15,221 bases of DNA, taken from NCBI GenBank assembly GCA_964557565.1, contig CAZLAH010000012.1, positions 1-15,221 of the forward strand, given 5' to 3'. The notes under the pieces were generated by a model. The model saw only the letters and a program-made list of their open reading frames with translations, had not been told where the DNA came from and searched no databases. Position numbers and translations under genes: made by a program. Every line of letters starts with the position of its first letter. The first letter of the stretch is position 1. This DNA comes from UBA5232 sp964557565. Its GTDB lineage: Bacteria > Patescibacteriota > Dojkabacteria > SC72. Positions 6,099-13,567 of the stretch are shown here, in pieces.

Positions 6099-8962
6099 GT
6101 GATCTTTTGTGATTCTTCTATATATTCTTTAAGATATTTTGCTGTATAACTATCTTTTGATTGTAATATATGGTTTAAATCACCTTGTACTACGATGTTT
6201 CCACCTCTTTCACCACCATCCGGTCCTAAATCTATTATCCAATCAGAATTTTTAACAACATCAAGATTGTGTTCTACAACCAAAACAGTATTTCCCTTGT
6301 CAACTAAATTCCTAAGGATCTTTAAGAGATTATCGATGTCATAATAGTGGAGGCCTGTAGTAGGCTCGTCTAAAATATACATTGTTCTACCGGTTGACAT
6401 CTTTGAAAGCTCTTTAGCAAGTTTGATCCTCTGTGACTCTCCACCAGAGAGTGTAAGAGCAGATTGTCCAAGTTCAATATATCCCAGTCCTACATCATTC
6501 AATATCTTCAATTTTCGTTGTATTAGAGGGATATTCTCAAAGAACTTCAATGCTTCTTCTACTGTCATGTTTAGTACATCTGCAATGTTTTTGCCTTTAT
6601 AGTCTATTTGTAGAGCTTCTTCATTGTATCTTAAACCATTACAGGAGTCGCAAGTGATATACATGTCTGGGAGGAATTGCATCTCTATTTTTAGTTGACC
6701 ATCACCTTTACATTTTTCGCATCTTCCACCTTTTACATTGAAACTAAATCTGTTCGATTTGTATCCTCTGGCTTGTGCTTCCTTCGTTTGAGCAAATATA
6801 TCTCGAATGGGAGTGAATAGGCCAGTGTAGGTAGCAGGATTTGATCTTGGTGTACGGCCTATAGGGGATTGATCGATACCGATTACTTTATCGATTTTTT
6901 CTATTCCTTCAATACTTTCATACTCTCCCTCTGGAATCTTTGAACGCATGATTCTATTTGATAGGGCAGGGAATAGTGTATTCTCTATCAGTGAAGATTT
7001 ACCACTGCCAGAAACGCCTGTAATGGAGATTAGTTGTGATAGGGGGATTTTTAAATTTACTGAGTTAAGATTGTTTGTTTTTATGTTGTTAATTTTTATG
7101 AAAGCATCTTCTGCTATAGGGTGGGCTACTTTTGGTAGATGATTTATCTGTAAGCTTTTGTTGAGGTACTTCGCAGTGAGAGTATCTGAATGCTTAATAT
7201 CGTCATATGTACCTTGAGCAATGACTTCTCCACCATGCTTACCAGCTTTTGGACCCATGTCTATGATCCAGTCGGAATATCTCATAGTCTCTTGGTCGTG
7301 TTCTACAATTATTAGTGAATTGCCTGCATTTTTTAGATCTCTAAGTGACTTAATGAGTCTTGATATGTCTCTTTGATGTAGTCCAATTGAAGGTTCATCT
7401 AGGACGTAAAGTACTCCGGAAAGTCCTGTTCCTATTTGTGATGCCAATCTTATTCTTTGTGATTCTCCTCCCGAGAGAGTATTTGATTTCCTAGACAGTG
7501 AGAGATACTCTAATCCTACATTGACTAGAAAATCTAATCTATTATTGATTTCATTGATGATTGGCTTTGCAATCTTCTCTTTTGTTTTAGGTAGCTTTAT
7601 ATCAGCAAGGAACTTCTGAAGATCAAGAACGGTCATCTCAGTAATCTCATTGATATTTTTCTCTTTCATTAAAACAGACAAAGAGAATGGTTTTAATCTT
7701 TTTCCTAAACATATGGGACATGTCTTCTCGCTCATATATTTTTCTGTCTCTATCCTAGAGTATTCAGATGTTGTTTCTTTATATCGTCTCTGTAATTCTG
7801 GGATTATACCTTCGTATGGTGTGTCGTATGTACTTGTTCTTCCAAATCTATTCGTATATGTTATCTTGTATGCTTCTTTTGAACCAATCCCATAGAAAAG
7901 TAGGTTGAAGATTTCTTTGGGATATTCCTCTATTGGTGTATTCAACGCAAAGTTGTGCTCTCTTGCTACGCTTTCTAAAATTCTTGTTGTCCAGGTGTCT
8001 TTTGTAGTTCTATTACCCCATGGAAATATGCCTCCTTCTTTTATTGTTAATCTTGGATTGTAAATGAGGTTTATATCTATTTCATTGAGGTATCCCAACC
8101 CCGAACAATTAGGGCATGCTCCTTCTGGAGAGTTGAATGAAAAGAATGCTGGAGTTATTTTAGGATATGATGTACCACAAGTATTGCAGGTATTGTTCTC
8201 TGAAAAGAATAGCTCTTTGTCTCCAAGTAATACTTTTACATCTCCATCTGATTGATTGGTTGCTAATTCCACAGCATCATTAATCCTTTTTTTAAGGTCT
8301 TCTATATTCATCCCTTTAGGGTCTAATCGGTCTATGACTATGTCTATGTCGTGCTTTTCGTTTTCTTTTAAGTTTAAGTCCTCTATATCATCTAGTAGAT
8401 ATGTTTCTTTGTCGATTATTACTCGCAAGAAACCTTTTTGGAGTAGTTTGTCTAAAAGGTTGTTGAAAGAACCTTTACGGTTTTTTATGATTGGTGAAAC
8501 GATCGTTACTCTGTCTCCTGAGTTCTCTATGTGTTTGAGTACTTTTTTTGATATTTCTTCGATGGTTTGGGATTGAACAGGAATCTTACATTTTGGACAA
8601 TGAGCTGTTCCTATATGTCCATAGAGTAATCGGAGATAGTTGTATATTTCTGTTACTGTTCCTACAGTTGATCTAGGGTTTGAAGATGTTGTTTTTTGGT
8701 CTATAGATATTGCAGGTGAGAGGCCAGTTATGGATTCTACATCTGGTTTCTTCATTATCCCTAAGAATTGTCTTGCATATGATGAAAGTGATTCTACATA
8801 TCGCCTTTGTCCCTCTGCGTAAAGTGTATCGAATGCTAAAGAGGTTTTACCGCAACCTGAAACACCAGTTATTACGACTAGTTTGTTTTTTGGTATGTCT
8901 ACGGATATGTTTTTTAGGTTGTTTTCTTTTGCTCCCCTAATTTTTATATATTCTTGTGCCAT
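6092..8962 (-). CDS. uvrA: UvrA, excinuclease ABC subunit A
   Basis: Damage-recognition ATPase of nucleotide excision repair; dimeric, loads UvrB on damaged DNA. The 956 residues are close to the usual 940-950. Two ABC modules are complete: Walker A GVSGCGKT (33-40) and GVSGSGKS (about 649-656), signatures LSGGESQRI in both halves, and Walker B LDEP in both. Zinc sites are visible as CNTCG...CPNC in the first half and C748-x2-C751...C771-x2-C774 in the second. The full-length frame has no break. The start at 8962 has a perfect extended -10 (TGATATAAT) ending 8 bases upstream and no Shine-Dalgarno. uvrB and uvrC are not in the window. Confidence 0.98.
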   Translation of the reverse strand: MAQEYIKIRGAKENNLKNISVDIPKNKLVVITGVSGCGKTSLAFDTLYAEGQRRYVESLSSYARQFLGIMKKPDVESITGLSPAISIDQKTTSSNPRSTVGTVTEIYNYLRLLYGHIGTAHCPKCKIPVQSQTIEEISKKVLKHIENSGDRVTIVSPIIKNRKGSFNNLLDKLLQKGFLRVIIDKETYLLDDIEDLNLKENEKHDIDIVIDRLDPKGMNIEDLKKRINDAVELATNQSDGDVKVLLGDKELFFSENNTCNTCGTSYPKITPAFFSFNSPEGACPNCSGLGYLNEIDINLIYNPRLTIKEGGIFPWGNRTTKDTWTTRILESVAREHNFALNTPIEEYPKEIFNLLFYGIGSKEAYKITYTNRFGRTSTYDTPYEGIIPELQRRYKETTSEYSRIETEKYMSEKTCPICLGKRLKPFSLSVLMKEKNINEITEMTVLDLQKFLADIKLPKTKEKIAKPIINEINNRLDFLVNVGLEYLSLSRKSNTLSGGESQRIRLASQIGTGLSGVLYVLDEPSIGLHQRDISRLIKSLRDLKNAGNSLIIVEHDQETMRYSDWIIDMGPKAGKHGGEVIAQGTYDDIKHSDTLTAKYLNKSLQINHLPKVAHPIAEDAFIKINNIKTNNLNSVNLKIPLSQLISITGVSGSGKSSLIENTLFPALSNRIMRSKIPEGEYESIEGIEKIDKVIGIDQSPIGRTPRSNPATYTGLFTPIRDIFAQTKEAQARGYKSNRFSFNVKGGRCEKCKGDGQLKIEMQFLPDMYITCDSCNGLRYNEEALQIDYKGKNIADVLNMTVEEALKFFENIPLIQRKLKILNDVGLGYIELGQSALTLSGGESQRIKLAKELSKMSTGRTMYILDEPTTGLHYYDIDNLLKILRNLVDKGNTVLVVEHNLDVVKNSDWIIDLGPDGGERGGNIVVQGDLNHILQSKDSYTAKYLKEYIEESQKITN

Positions 8963-8970
8963 CGATCCAT

Positions 8971-8979
8971 ATTATATCA
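8971..8979 (-). promoter_or_regulatory. Extended -10 promoter of uvrA, predicted leaderless
   Basis: On the minus strand TGATATAAT is a perfect extended -10 (TGnTATAAT) ending 8 bases before the ATG, so transcription should start on the start codon. No LexA-like operator was recognised. Confidence 0.7.
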
Positions 8980-9053
8980 TTATTTATTAATATTTATCGT
9001 CCTGTAGTAAGTGGAAAATATGGAAATGTATGGTATAGTTGTTACTGTTAGGG

Positions 9054-9059
9054 TAGAAT
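9054..9059 (+). promoter_or_regulatory. Possible -10 box of tRNA-Arg
   Basis: TAGAAT lies 30 bases before the mature tRNA 5' end, a normal distance for a short leader removed by RNase P. No good -35 was found. Confidence 0.4.
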
Positions 9060-9089
9060 TAGACAACCTTAACCTAATTGTTTAGTTAA

Positions 9090-9163
9090 GCACCCGTAGC
9101 TCAATAGGATAGAGCAACGCACTCCTAACGCGTAGGTTGTTGGTTCGATTCCGACCGGGTGCG
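9090..9163 (+). tRNA. tRNA-Arg (anticodon CCT)
   Basis: Acceptor GCACCCG (9090-9096) pairs with CGGGTGC (9156-9162), with discriminator G9163. The D stem is GCTC/GAGC. The anticodon stem ACGCA/CGCGT has an A-C mismatch at the loop-closing pair; loop CTCCTAA gives anticodon CCT (9124-9126), reading AGG. The T arm GTTGG-TTCGATT-CCGAC is normal. No CCA is encoded. The minus-strand gene at 9167 ends three bases beyond it. Confidence 0.95.
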
Positions 9164-9166
9164 CTT

Positions 9167-10696
9167 TTAGTGAATTTTGTATTGGTTGATATGTGTTTTA
9201 TTGTTACTGTCTTTCTCTAGTGTAACAATATTTTCTCTTGAGGATGTAATTAAGGAGTCTTGTATGTTTTCCATATTTAAGACTTGATATTGGTTCTCTC
9301 CATCTTTGTCGAGGATGTACAAGTGGTTATCTTTTGTAAAGTAGATATTTAAAGAGTTTGAGATCCATCTAATGTTTTTTATGTTTTCAATATTGTTGAT
9401 TATTGTTCTACTTCCTATTTCTTCTGTGTGATCAGCTTCTTCTTTGTCTAGAGTGAAGAGTATAAGTTCAGTTTCTCTTGTAAGTAGGAGTTTCTTAAGA
9501 TCAGCAGAGAGCTCAAGTATGTTCAATGGGTAGGGGGAGATCATTATATATTTTTGTGTTGTTATATCGTACCAATATGTTGCATATTCTGTCTTTATGA
9601 TTGCTCCTTTTGCTTCTTTGTAAATCTTGATTTCTGTGATTTGTCCTACTGTTTGTGTTGTTTCTACAGAATTAGAGAATGGTATCGCGGTGAAGCCGTT
9701 TTCTCTGTAATATTCTATATACTGTTTCTCTTTCTGCATGTATATGTTTTCTATTATAGTTCGTGGTTGTGTTCCCTCTGGGTTGTATTGAGTTAGAGTA
9801 TACAGTTGAGAGTTCTCATATTCTGTATCTGCTGATGTAATTATGTAGAAGAATCCTTCTTCGTCTGTCGTCCATGTATATTGTTGATCTTTCTCTTTTG
9901 TAAGGAGTGGTGTTGTGCTTTGTTGTCTCGTGTTGTATGAGGTTATGTTTTTAGTTGATTCTAGCATTATGTGCTCGTTGTCTTCTGACCATGAGATGGT
10001 GTGCTTTTTGTATTCTGTTAGATCAAGCATATTTGCTGTTTCTAAGGTTGTATTTTTCTCTGTGTCTAAGATGTATATTTTAAAGGGATCTGCAATTATC
10101 TTTAATATTGCAGATTCTCCATTTGGTGATATGGTGAGGTTTATATCTTTTGTATCCAATTTTATTATTTCTATTGGGTTAGAATTGAAATTCCAAATTG
10201 GTAAATTTATTTTGTAGCTCCAAAGGGAATATTCAGTTTCAGAGTTTTTTAAGAGGTAGATAATTGTGTTGTTTTGGTTGTCAGTCCAGGAAGAGATTAC
10301 TTCTCCTGCAGATTCCCACTTTGTTGATTTGACGGGTTCTTGGAGTACCATCCATGGAAAGAGTAGTGTAGATTTTTCTTCTAATATAGAAATTTTCTTG
10401 TTCCAGTCGAAGTATTTTTCTTTTCTAATTGCAATATTGTATTCTCCAATATCTAAAGATTTGCTGTTTGGTGTTCTCCCTGAGGATTGTTCATTTATAT
10501 ACAGGGTTGCAGAGGATGGTTCTGATTTGATTGTTAAAACTCCTGTTTTTATTATTTCTCTATCCAGTATGTTGATTCTATATCCTTTTGAAAAGAAGTA
10601 TATGAAGAAGGATACTCCAAGTATTAGTACAACGGAGAAGATTGGGAAGATGACTGTAATTATTTTTGTAGTTGGTTTCTCAGATGAAGTTTTCAT
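9167..10696 (-). CDS. PEGA-domain membrane protein with predicted beta-propeller
   Basis: The 509-residue protein has a short Lys/Thr-rich cytoplasmic start, one transmembrane segment (about 12-36) and then a PEGA-type domain (about 50-115), seen in the pattern GVLTIKSEPSSATLYIN, a GRTP turn and LDIGEYNIAIRKEKYF. The remainder (about 120-509) has repeating short blocks such as YLLKNSETEYSLWSY, KIYILDTEK and IYFTKDNHLYILDKDG, typical of WD40 or TolB-like propeller blades. PEGA domains are known mainly in surface-layer-associated proteins, so an extracytoplasmic structural or binding role is likely, but the ligand is unknown. No enzyme motif was seen. Its promoter overlaps the divergent trpS promoter region. 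Confidence 0.85.
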   Translation of the reverse strand: MKTSSEKPTTKIITVIFPIFSVVLILGVSFFIYFFSKGYRINILDREIIKTGVLTIKSEPSSATLYINEQSSGRTPNSKSLDIGEYNIAIRKEKYFDWNKKISILEEKSTLLFPWMVLQEPVKSTKWESAGEVISSWTDNQNNTIIYLLKNSETEYSLWSYKINLPIWNFNSNPIEIIKLDTKDINLTISPNGESAILKIIADPFKIYILDTEKNTTLETANMLDLTEYKKHTISWSEDNEHIMLESTKNITSYNTRQQSTTPLLTKEKDQQYTWTTDEEGFFYIITSADTEYENSQLYTLTQYNPEGTQPRTIIENIYMQKEKQYIEYYRENGFTAIPFSNSVETTQTVGQITEIKIYKEAKGAIIKTEYATYWYDITTQKYIMISPYPLNILELSADLKKLLLTRETELILFTLDKEEADHTEEIGSRTIINNIENIKNIRWISNSLNIYFTKDNHLYILDKDGENQYQVLNMENIQDSLITSSRENIVTLEKDSNNKTHINQYKIH

Positions 10697-10702
10697 TTAA
10701 AA

Positions 10703-10711
10703 AGTATAGCA
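10703..10711 (-). promoter_or_regulatory. Extended -10 promoter of the PEGA gene, predicted leaderless
   Basis: On the minus strand TGCTATACT (TGn plus TATACT) ends 6 bases before the ATG; the gap sequence TTTTAA has no Shine-Dalgarno. Confidence 0.65.
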
Positions 10712-10726
10712 TAATGGGGTATAAGT

Positions 10727-10735
10727 TGTTAGAAT
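10727..10735 (+). promoter_or_regulatory. Extended -10 promoter of trpS, predicted leaderless
   Basis: TGTTAGAAT (TGn plus TAGAAT) ends 8 bases before the trpS ATG. It lies 15 bases from the opposing PEGA promoter within a 47-base intergenic space. Confidence 0.6.
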
Positions 10736-10743
10736 AGTGTATT

Positions 10744-11745
10744 ATGGAAAACAAGAAGAGAATTTTAACAGGTGATAGGCCAACAGGTAGGTTGCATATT
10801 GGTCATTTGTTGGGTTCTATACAGAATAGGGTGAAGTTGCAGGAGGAGTATGAGGAGTTTGTTATTATTGCGAATATTCAGGCTCTTTCAGATAATTTTG
10901 ATAATCCGGGTAAGGTTAGGGAGAATATTGAAGAGTTGTTGTGTGATTATTATGCTTGTGGTCTTGATTTTGATAAGGCTAATGTTTTCATCCAGAGTGA
11001 GGTTCCTGAGATTCATGAGATTTTTGTATATCTTTCTAACTTTGCTACCGTTCAACAGATTCAGCATAATCCAACGATAAAGACGGAGATGGCTCAGAAG
11101 GGGATAGATGTTTCTACTCCTTTGGGTTTCTTTTTCTATCCAATTCATCAAACAGCAGACATTTTGTGTGTTAATGCTGATTTAGTTCCTGTAGGTAAGG
11201 ATCAAGTTCCTATGGTTGAGAGTACAAGGGATTTAGCGAGAAAGTTTAACAAGACATATGGAGTGCAACTTCTTCATGAGCCTGATGCTTTGGTTGGTAC
11301 GGTAGTTAATGTACCTGGTATAGATGGTGCAGAGAAGATGGGTAAGAGTTTGAACAATGCGATATATCTATCCGATAGTGAGGAGGAGTTAAGAAAGAAG
11401 GTATTTAAAGTGTATACGGATCCTAATAGAATACATGCTACTGATCCGGGTAAGATAGAGGGTAATGTCGCTTTTATGTATCATGATCTTTTTAATCCTA
11501 ATATTGCAGAAGTTGAAGAAATGAAGGATATGTATAGGAAGGGTAATATCAAGGATGTAGAGGTTAAGGAGAAATTATTTGAAGTTATGAATGTAAATTT
11601 GACGCCTATTCGAGAGAGAAGGTTAGAAGCGGAGAAGATAAAAGGGGAATTGTTATCAAGAGCAATGGAGAGTAGTAAGAAAGTATCGGGTATTGCTAGG
11701 GGGGTCGCTGATAGTATGAAGGAGGCTATGCTTTTGAAATTTTAG
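10744..11745 (+). CDS. trpS: Tryptophanyl-tRNA synthetase
   Basis: Class I synthetase that charges tRNA-Trp; acts as a cytoplasmic homodimer. The 333 residues match the usual bacterial length. The nucleotide-binding HIGH motif is in GRLHIGHLLGS (HIGH at 18-21) after the family's GDRPTG lead, and the KMSKS loop is KMGKS (198-202) in GAEKMGKSLNN. The tryptophan-pocket region includes FFYPIHQTADILCVNADLVPVGKDQ (in part about 130-154), as in bacterial TrpRS. The start follows an extended -10 box. mreB begins 32 bases after the stop, and no terminator lies between, so read-through into mreB is possible. No T-box leader or trp attenuator is present. Confidence 0.97.
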   Translation: MENKKRILTGDRPTGRLHIGHLLGSIQNRVKLQEEYEEFVIIANIQALSDNFDNPGKVRENIEELLCDYYACGLDFDKANVFIQSEVPEIHEIFVYLSNFATVQQIQHNPTIKTEMAQKGIDVSTPLGFFFYPIHQTADILCVNADLVPVGKDQVPMVESTRDLARKFNKTYGVQLLHEPDALVGTVVNVPGIDGAEKMGKSLNNAIYLSDSEEELRKKVFKVYTDPNRIHATDPGKIEGNVAFMYHDLFNPNIAEVEEMKDMYRKGNIKDVEVKEKLFEVMNVNLTPIRERRLEAEKIKGELLSRAMESSKKVSGIARGVADSMKEAMLLKF

Positions 11746-11763
11746 AAGAGATAATTCATAGTT

Positions 11764-11769
11764 TATTAA
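11764..11769 (+). promoter_or_regulatory. Possible -10 box of mreB
   Basis: TATTAA ends 8 bases before the mreB ATG. The match is only moderate in an AT-rich gap, and the gene could instead be read from trpS. Confidence 0.35.
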
Positions 11770-11777
11770 TTAGTAAT

Positions 11778-12797
11778 ATGTTTGGAAAAAAGTTAGGTAT
11801 AGATTTGGGAACTGCAAATTCTGTTGCTTTTGTAGAGGGTGAAGGTATTGTCTTAACAGAGCCTACTGTTGTAGCTATTGATGTTAATACTTTTACGGTT
11901 ATTGCAGTTGGGAAAGAAGCAAAGGAGATGATTGGTAAGACTCCTGATAATATAATTGCAAAAAGGCCTTTAAGAAATGGAGTTATAGCAGATTCTAGAG
12001 TTACGGAGGCTTTGCTAAGGCATTTCTTTGACAAGGCTTTGGGTAGATCTAGATTTTTCAAGCCAGATGTAGTTATTAGTGTACCTGCAGGTATTACCTC
12101 TGTGGAAGAGAGAGCCGTATACAAGGCTGCCAATGCAGTTGGTTCCAAGAGTATTACTCTTATGCCAGAGCCTTTGTTAGCAGCATTGGGTGCAGGTTTA
12201 CCAATAAATACATCTTCTGGGAATATGATTATCAATATGGGTGGTGGTACTGCAGAGATAGCGGTCATATCTCTTGATGGTATTGTTGGCTATGAGTCTT
12301 TGCGAGTAGCTGGTGATGCTTTGAATGAATATATTATTTCCTTCATGAGGAAGAAGAAAGGATTGTTAATTGGAGAGCAAACTGCAGAAAATATCAAGAT
12401 GAGTATTGGTTCTGCTGTTGAAGTTAAAGATCCAAAAGAGATGGAAGTGAGAGGTAGAGATGTTGGTGCTGGTATGCCTAAATCAATAGTTGTTAATTCC
12501 AATGATATTGCAAAAGCTTTAGAATTTCCTTTGAGGAATATTATTAAATCTATACAGAATGTTTTAGAAAAGACACCTCCAGAACTATCGGCTGATATTA
12601 TTGATAGGGGTATAGTAATGAGTGGTGGAACTGCAAAGCTTAGAAATATAGACAAACTGTTCTCTAGAGCTACAAATGTACCTTGCTATGTTGCAGATGA
12701 CCCAATATTTTGTGTTGCGAGAGGTACAGGTATTGCATTGGAATTGATAGCTTCAGGAGAAAGAAGTTTTTCTTTCAATAGGGATTACAGAAGGTAA
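11778..12797 (+). CDS. mreB: MreB-like bacterial actin
   Basis: Actin-fold ATPase that forms membrane-bound filaments and directs wall synthesis in rod-shaped cells. The 339 residues are of normal length. Phosphate-1 motif IDLGTANS (8-15), phosphate-2 motif MGGGTAEIAV (154-163), GEQTAENIK segment (199-207) and adenosine motif GIVMSGGTAKL (278-288) are present in order. The N-terminus is short (MFGKK) as in many Gram-positive MreBs, so it lacks an obvious long amphipathic helix. The last motif reads SGGTAKL where MreB usually has TGGGALL. mreC, mreD and rodA do not follow; instead the next gene, 23 bases on, is a DUF1704-type peptidase. MreB rather than Mbl is a default name; the paralogue cannot be decided here. 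Confidence 0.93.
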   Translation: MFGKKLGIDLGTANSVAFVEGEGIVLTEPTVVAIDVNTFTVIAVGKEAKEMIGKTPDNIIAKRPLRNGVIADSRVTEALLRHFFDKALGRSRFFKPDVVISVPAGITSVEERAVYKAANAVGSKSITLMPEPLLAALGAGLPINTSSGNMIINMGGGTAEIAVISLDGIVGYESLRVAGDALNEYIISFMRKKKGLLIGEQTAENIKMSIGSAVEVKDPKEMEVRGRDVGAGMPKSIVVNSNDIAKALEFPLRNIIKSIQNVLEKTPPELSADIIDRGIVMSGGTAKLRNIDKLFSRATNVPCYVADDPIFCVARGTGIALELIASGERSFSFNRDYRR

Positions 12798-12806
12798 GAA
12801 ATAATA

Positions 12807-12812
12807 TATACT
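12807..12812 (+). promoter_or_regulatory. -10 box of the DUF1704 gene, predicted leaderless
   Basis: TATACT ends 8 bases before the ATG at 12821, inside the 23-base gap after mreB, so the gene may have its own start even if mreB read-through occurs. Confidence 0.5.
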
Positions 12813-12820
12813 TTAATCCT

Positions 12821-13567
12821 ATGGATCTATTTTGGAAAAGAAAAAAGAAGATGGGATTAGAGGAGGTCTCTAAGTTGCTCAATGAGCTTCGAATTCCTAC
12901 AGGTCTTGTATTTACGCCTACGAATCTTGAATCGGAGAAGAAGAAATTCTTTGATTCTGATACGTATGAGCCTCAATTCACTTACAGGATTGTGAAGAAC
13001 AAGAANNNNNNNNNNNNNNNNNNNNNNNNNNNNNNNNNNNNNNNNNNNNNNNNNNNNNNNNNNNNNNNNNNNNNNNNNNNNNNNNNNNNNNNNNNNNNNN
13101 NNNNNGCTTTGAGTAGGCCTAATTTGGTTGATTATTTAGATATAGAGGAAGGTTTAGCTACTTGGAATGAGTATAGCATGGGGTTGTTGACAGAGAAGTG
13201 GTTGAGGAACAAGGCGGCTATGGTCTATGCGATCAGTGTTGGTGAAGAAATGAGTTTTAGAACTTTGTATAACTGTTTATTAGGTGTTTTACCTAAATAT
13301 TCTGCGTTTGATGTGACCTATAGGGTGAAGAGGGGTTTGTCTGATACTTCTAAACCAGGTCTATATACAAAGGATATTTGTTATTTTAGAGGATTCAGGA
13401 AAGTTTTAAAGAAATTTGAAACTCAACCTAATCTATATACATTGCTTTATGCAGGAAAGATAAGTTTCAAACAGTGTGAGTGGGTAGAGGAGGGCTTAAT
13501 TCCAAAACCAAAGATAGTTCCATCAAAGGCTGTGTGGAATGATATTTTTAAGAAAGCAGGTATCTAA
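12821..13567 (+). CDS. DUF1704 (QEGLA-motif, MATCAP-like) metallopeptidase, interrupted by assembly gap
   Basis: The 61 residues before the gap and 153 after it fit one family. Before: a basic start, then PTNLESEKKKFF and YEPQFTYRI, like the family's N-terminal part. After: DIEEGLATWNEY, matching the QEGLA motif; SFRTLYNCLLG; a RVKRGL segment; TKDICYFRGFRKVL; and LYTLLYAGKI, which follow the family order. Proteins of this family (PF08014) include the eukaryotic tubulin tyrosine carboxypeptidase MATCAP; bacterial members are often named flavohemoglobin expression-modulating QEGLA proteins, with substrates unknown. The zinc-binding HExxxH motif should lie just before EEGLA and is hidden in the gap. 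Family members are usually much longer than 214 visible residues, so the missing part is probably several hundred bases. Continuity of the frame across the 100 N is arbitrary. Its stop codon overlaps that of the facing ATP-grasp gene. Confidence 0.75.
   Translation: MDLFWKRKKKMGLEEVSKLLNELRIPTGLVFTPTNLESEKKKFFDSDTYEPQFTYRIVKNKXXXXXXXXXXXXXXXXXXXXXXXXXXXXXXXXXXALSRPNLVDYLDIEEGLATWNEYSMGLLTEKWLRNKAAMVYAISVGEEMSFRTLYNCLLGVLPKYSAFDVTYRVKRGLSDTSKPGLYTKDICYFRGFRKVLKKFETQPNLYTLLYAGKISFKQCEWVEEGLIPKPKIVPSKAVWNDIFKKAGI
13006..13105. other. Assembly gap of exactly 100 N
   Basis: One hundred N in a row is a conventional placeholder for a scaffold gap of unknown size. It lies within the DUF1704 gene, so true spacing and frame there cannot be read. 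Confidence 0.98.

Noticed and set aside
10266..10700. A 144-codon plus-strand open frame inside the PEGA gene
   Set aside because: Antisense shadow of a recognisable PEGA-domain protein with no motif of its own.
11756..12268. A 170-codon open frame on the minus strand across the start of mreB
   Set aside because: It is antisense to a clearly conserved actin gene; its Ile/Pro/Leu-rich product looks like the complement of Gly/Asn-rich coding sequence and shows no family.
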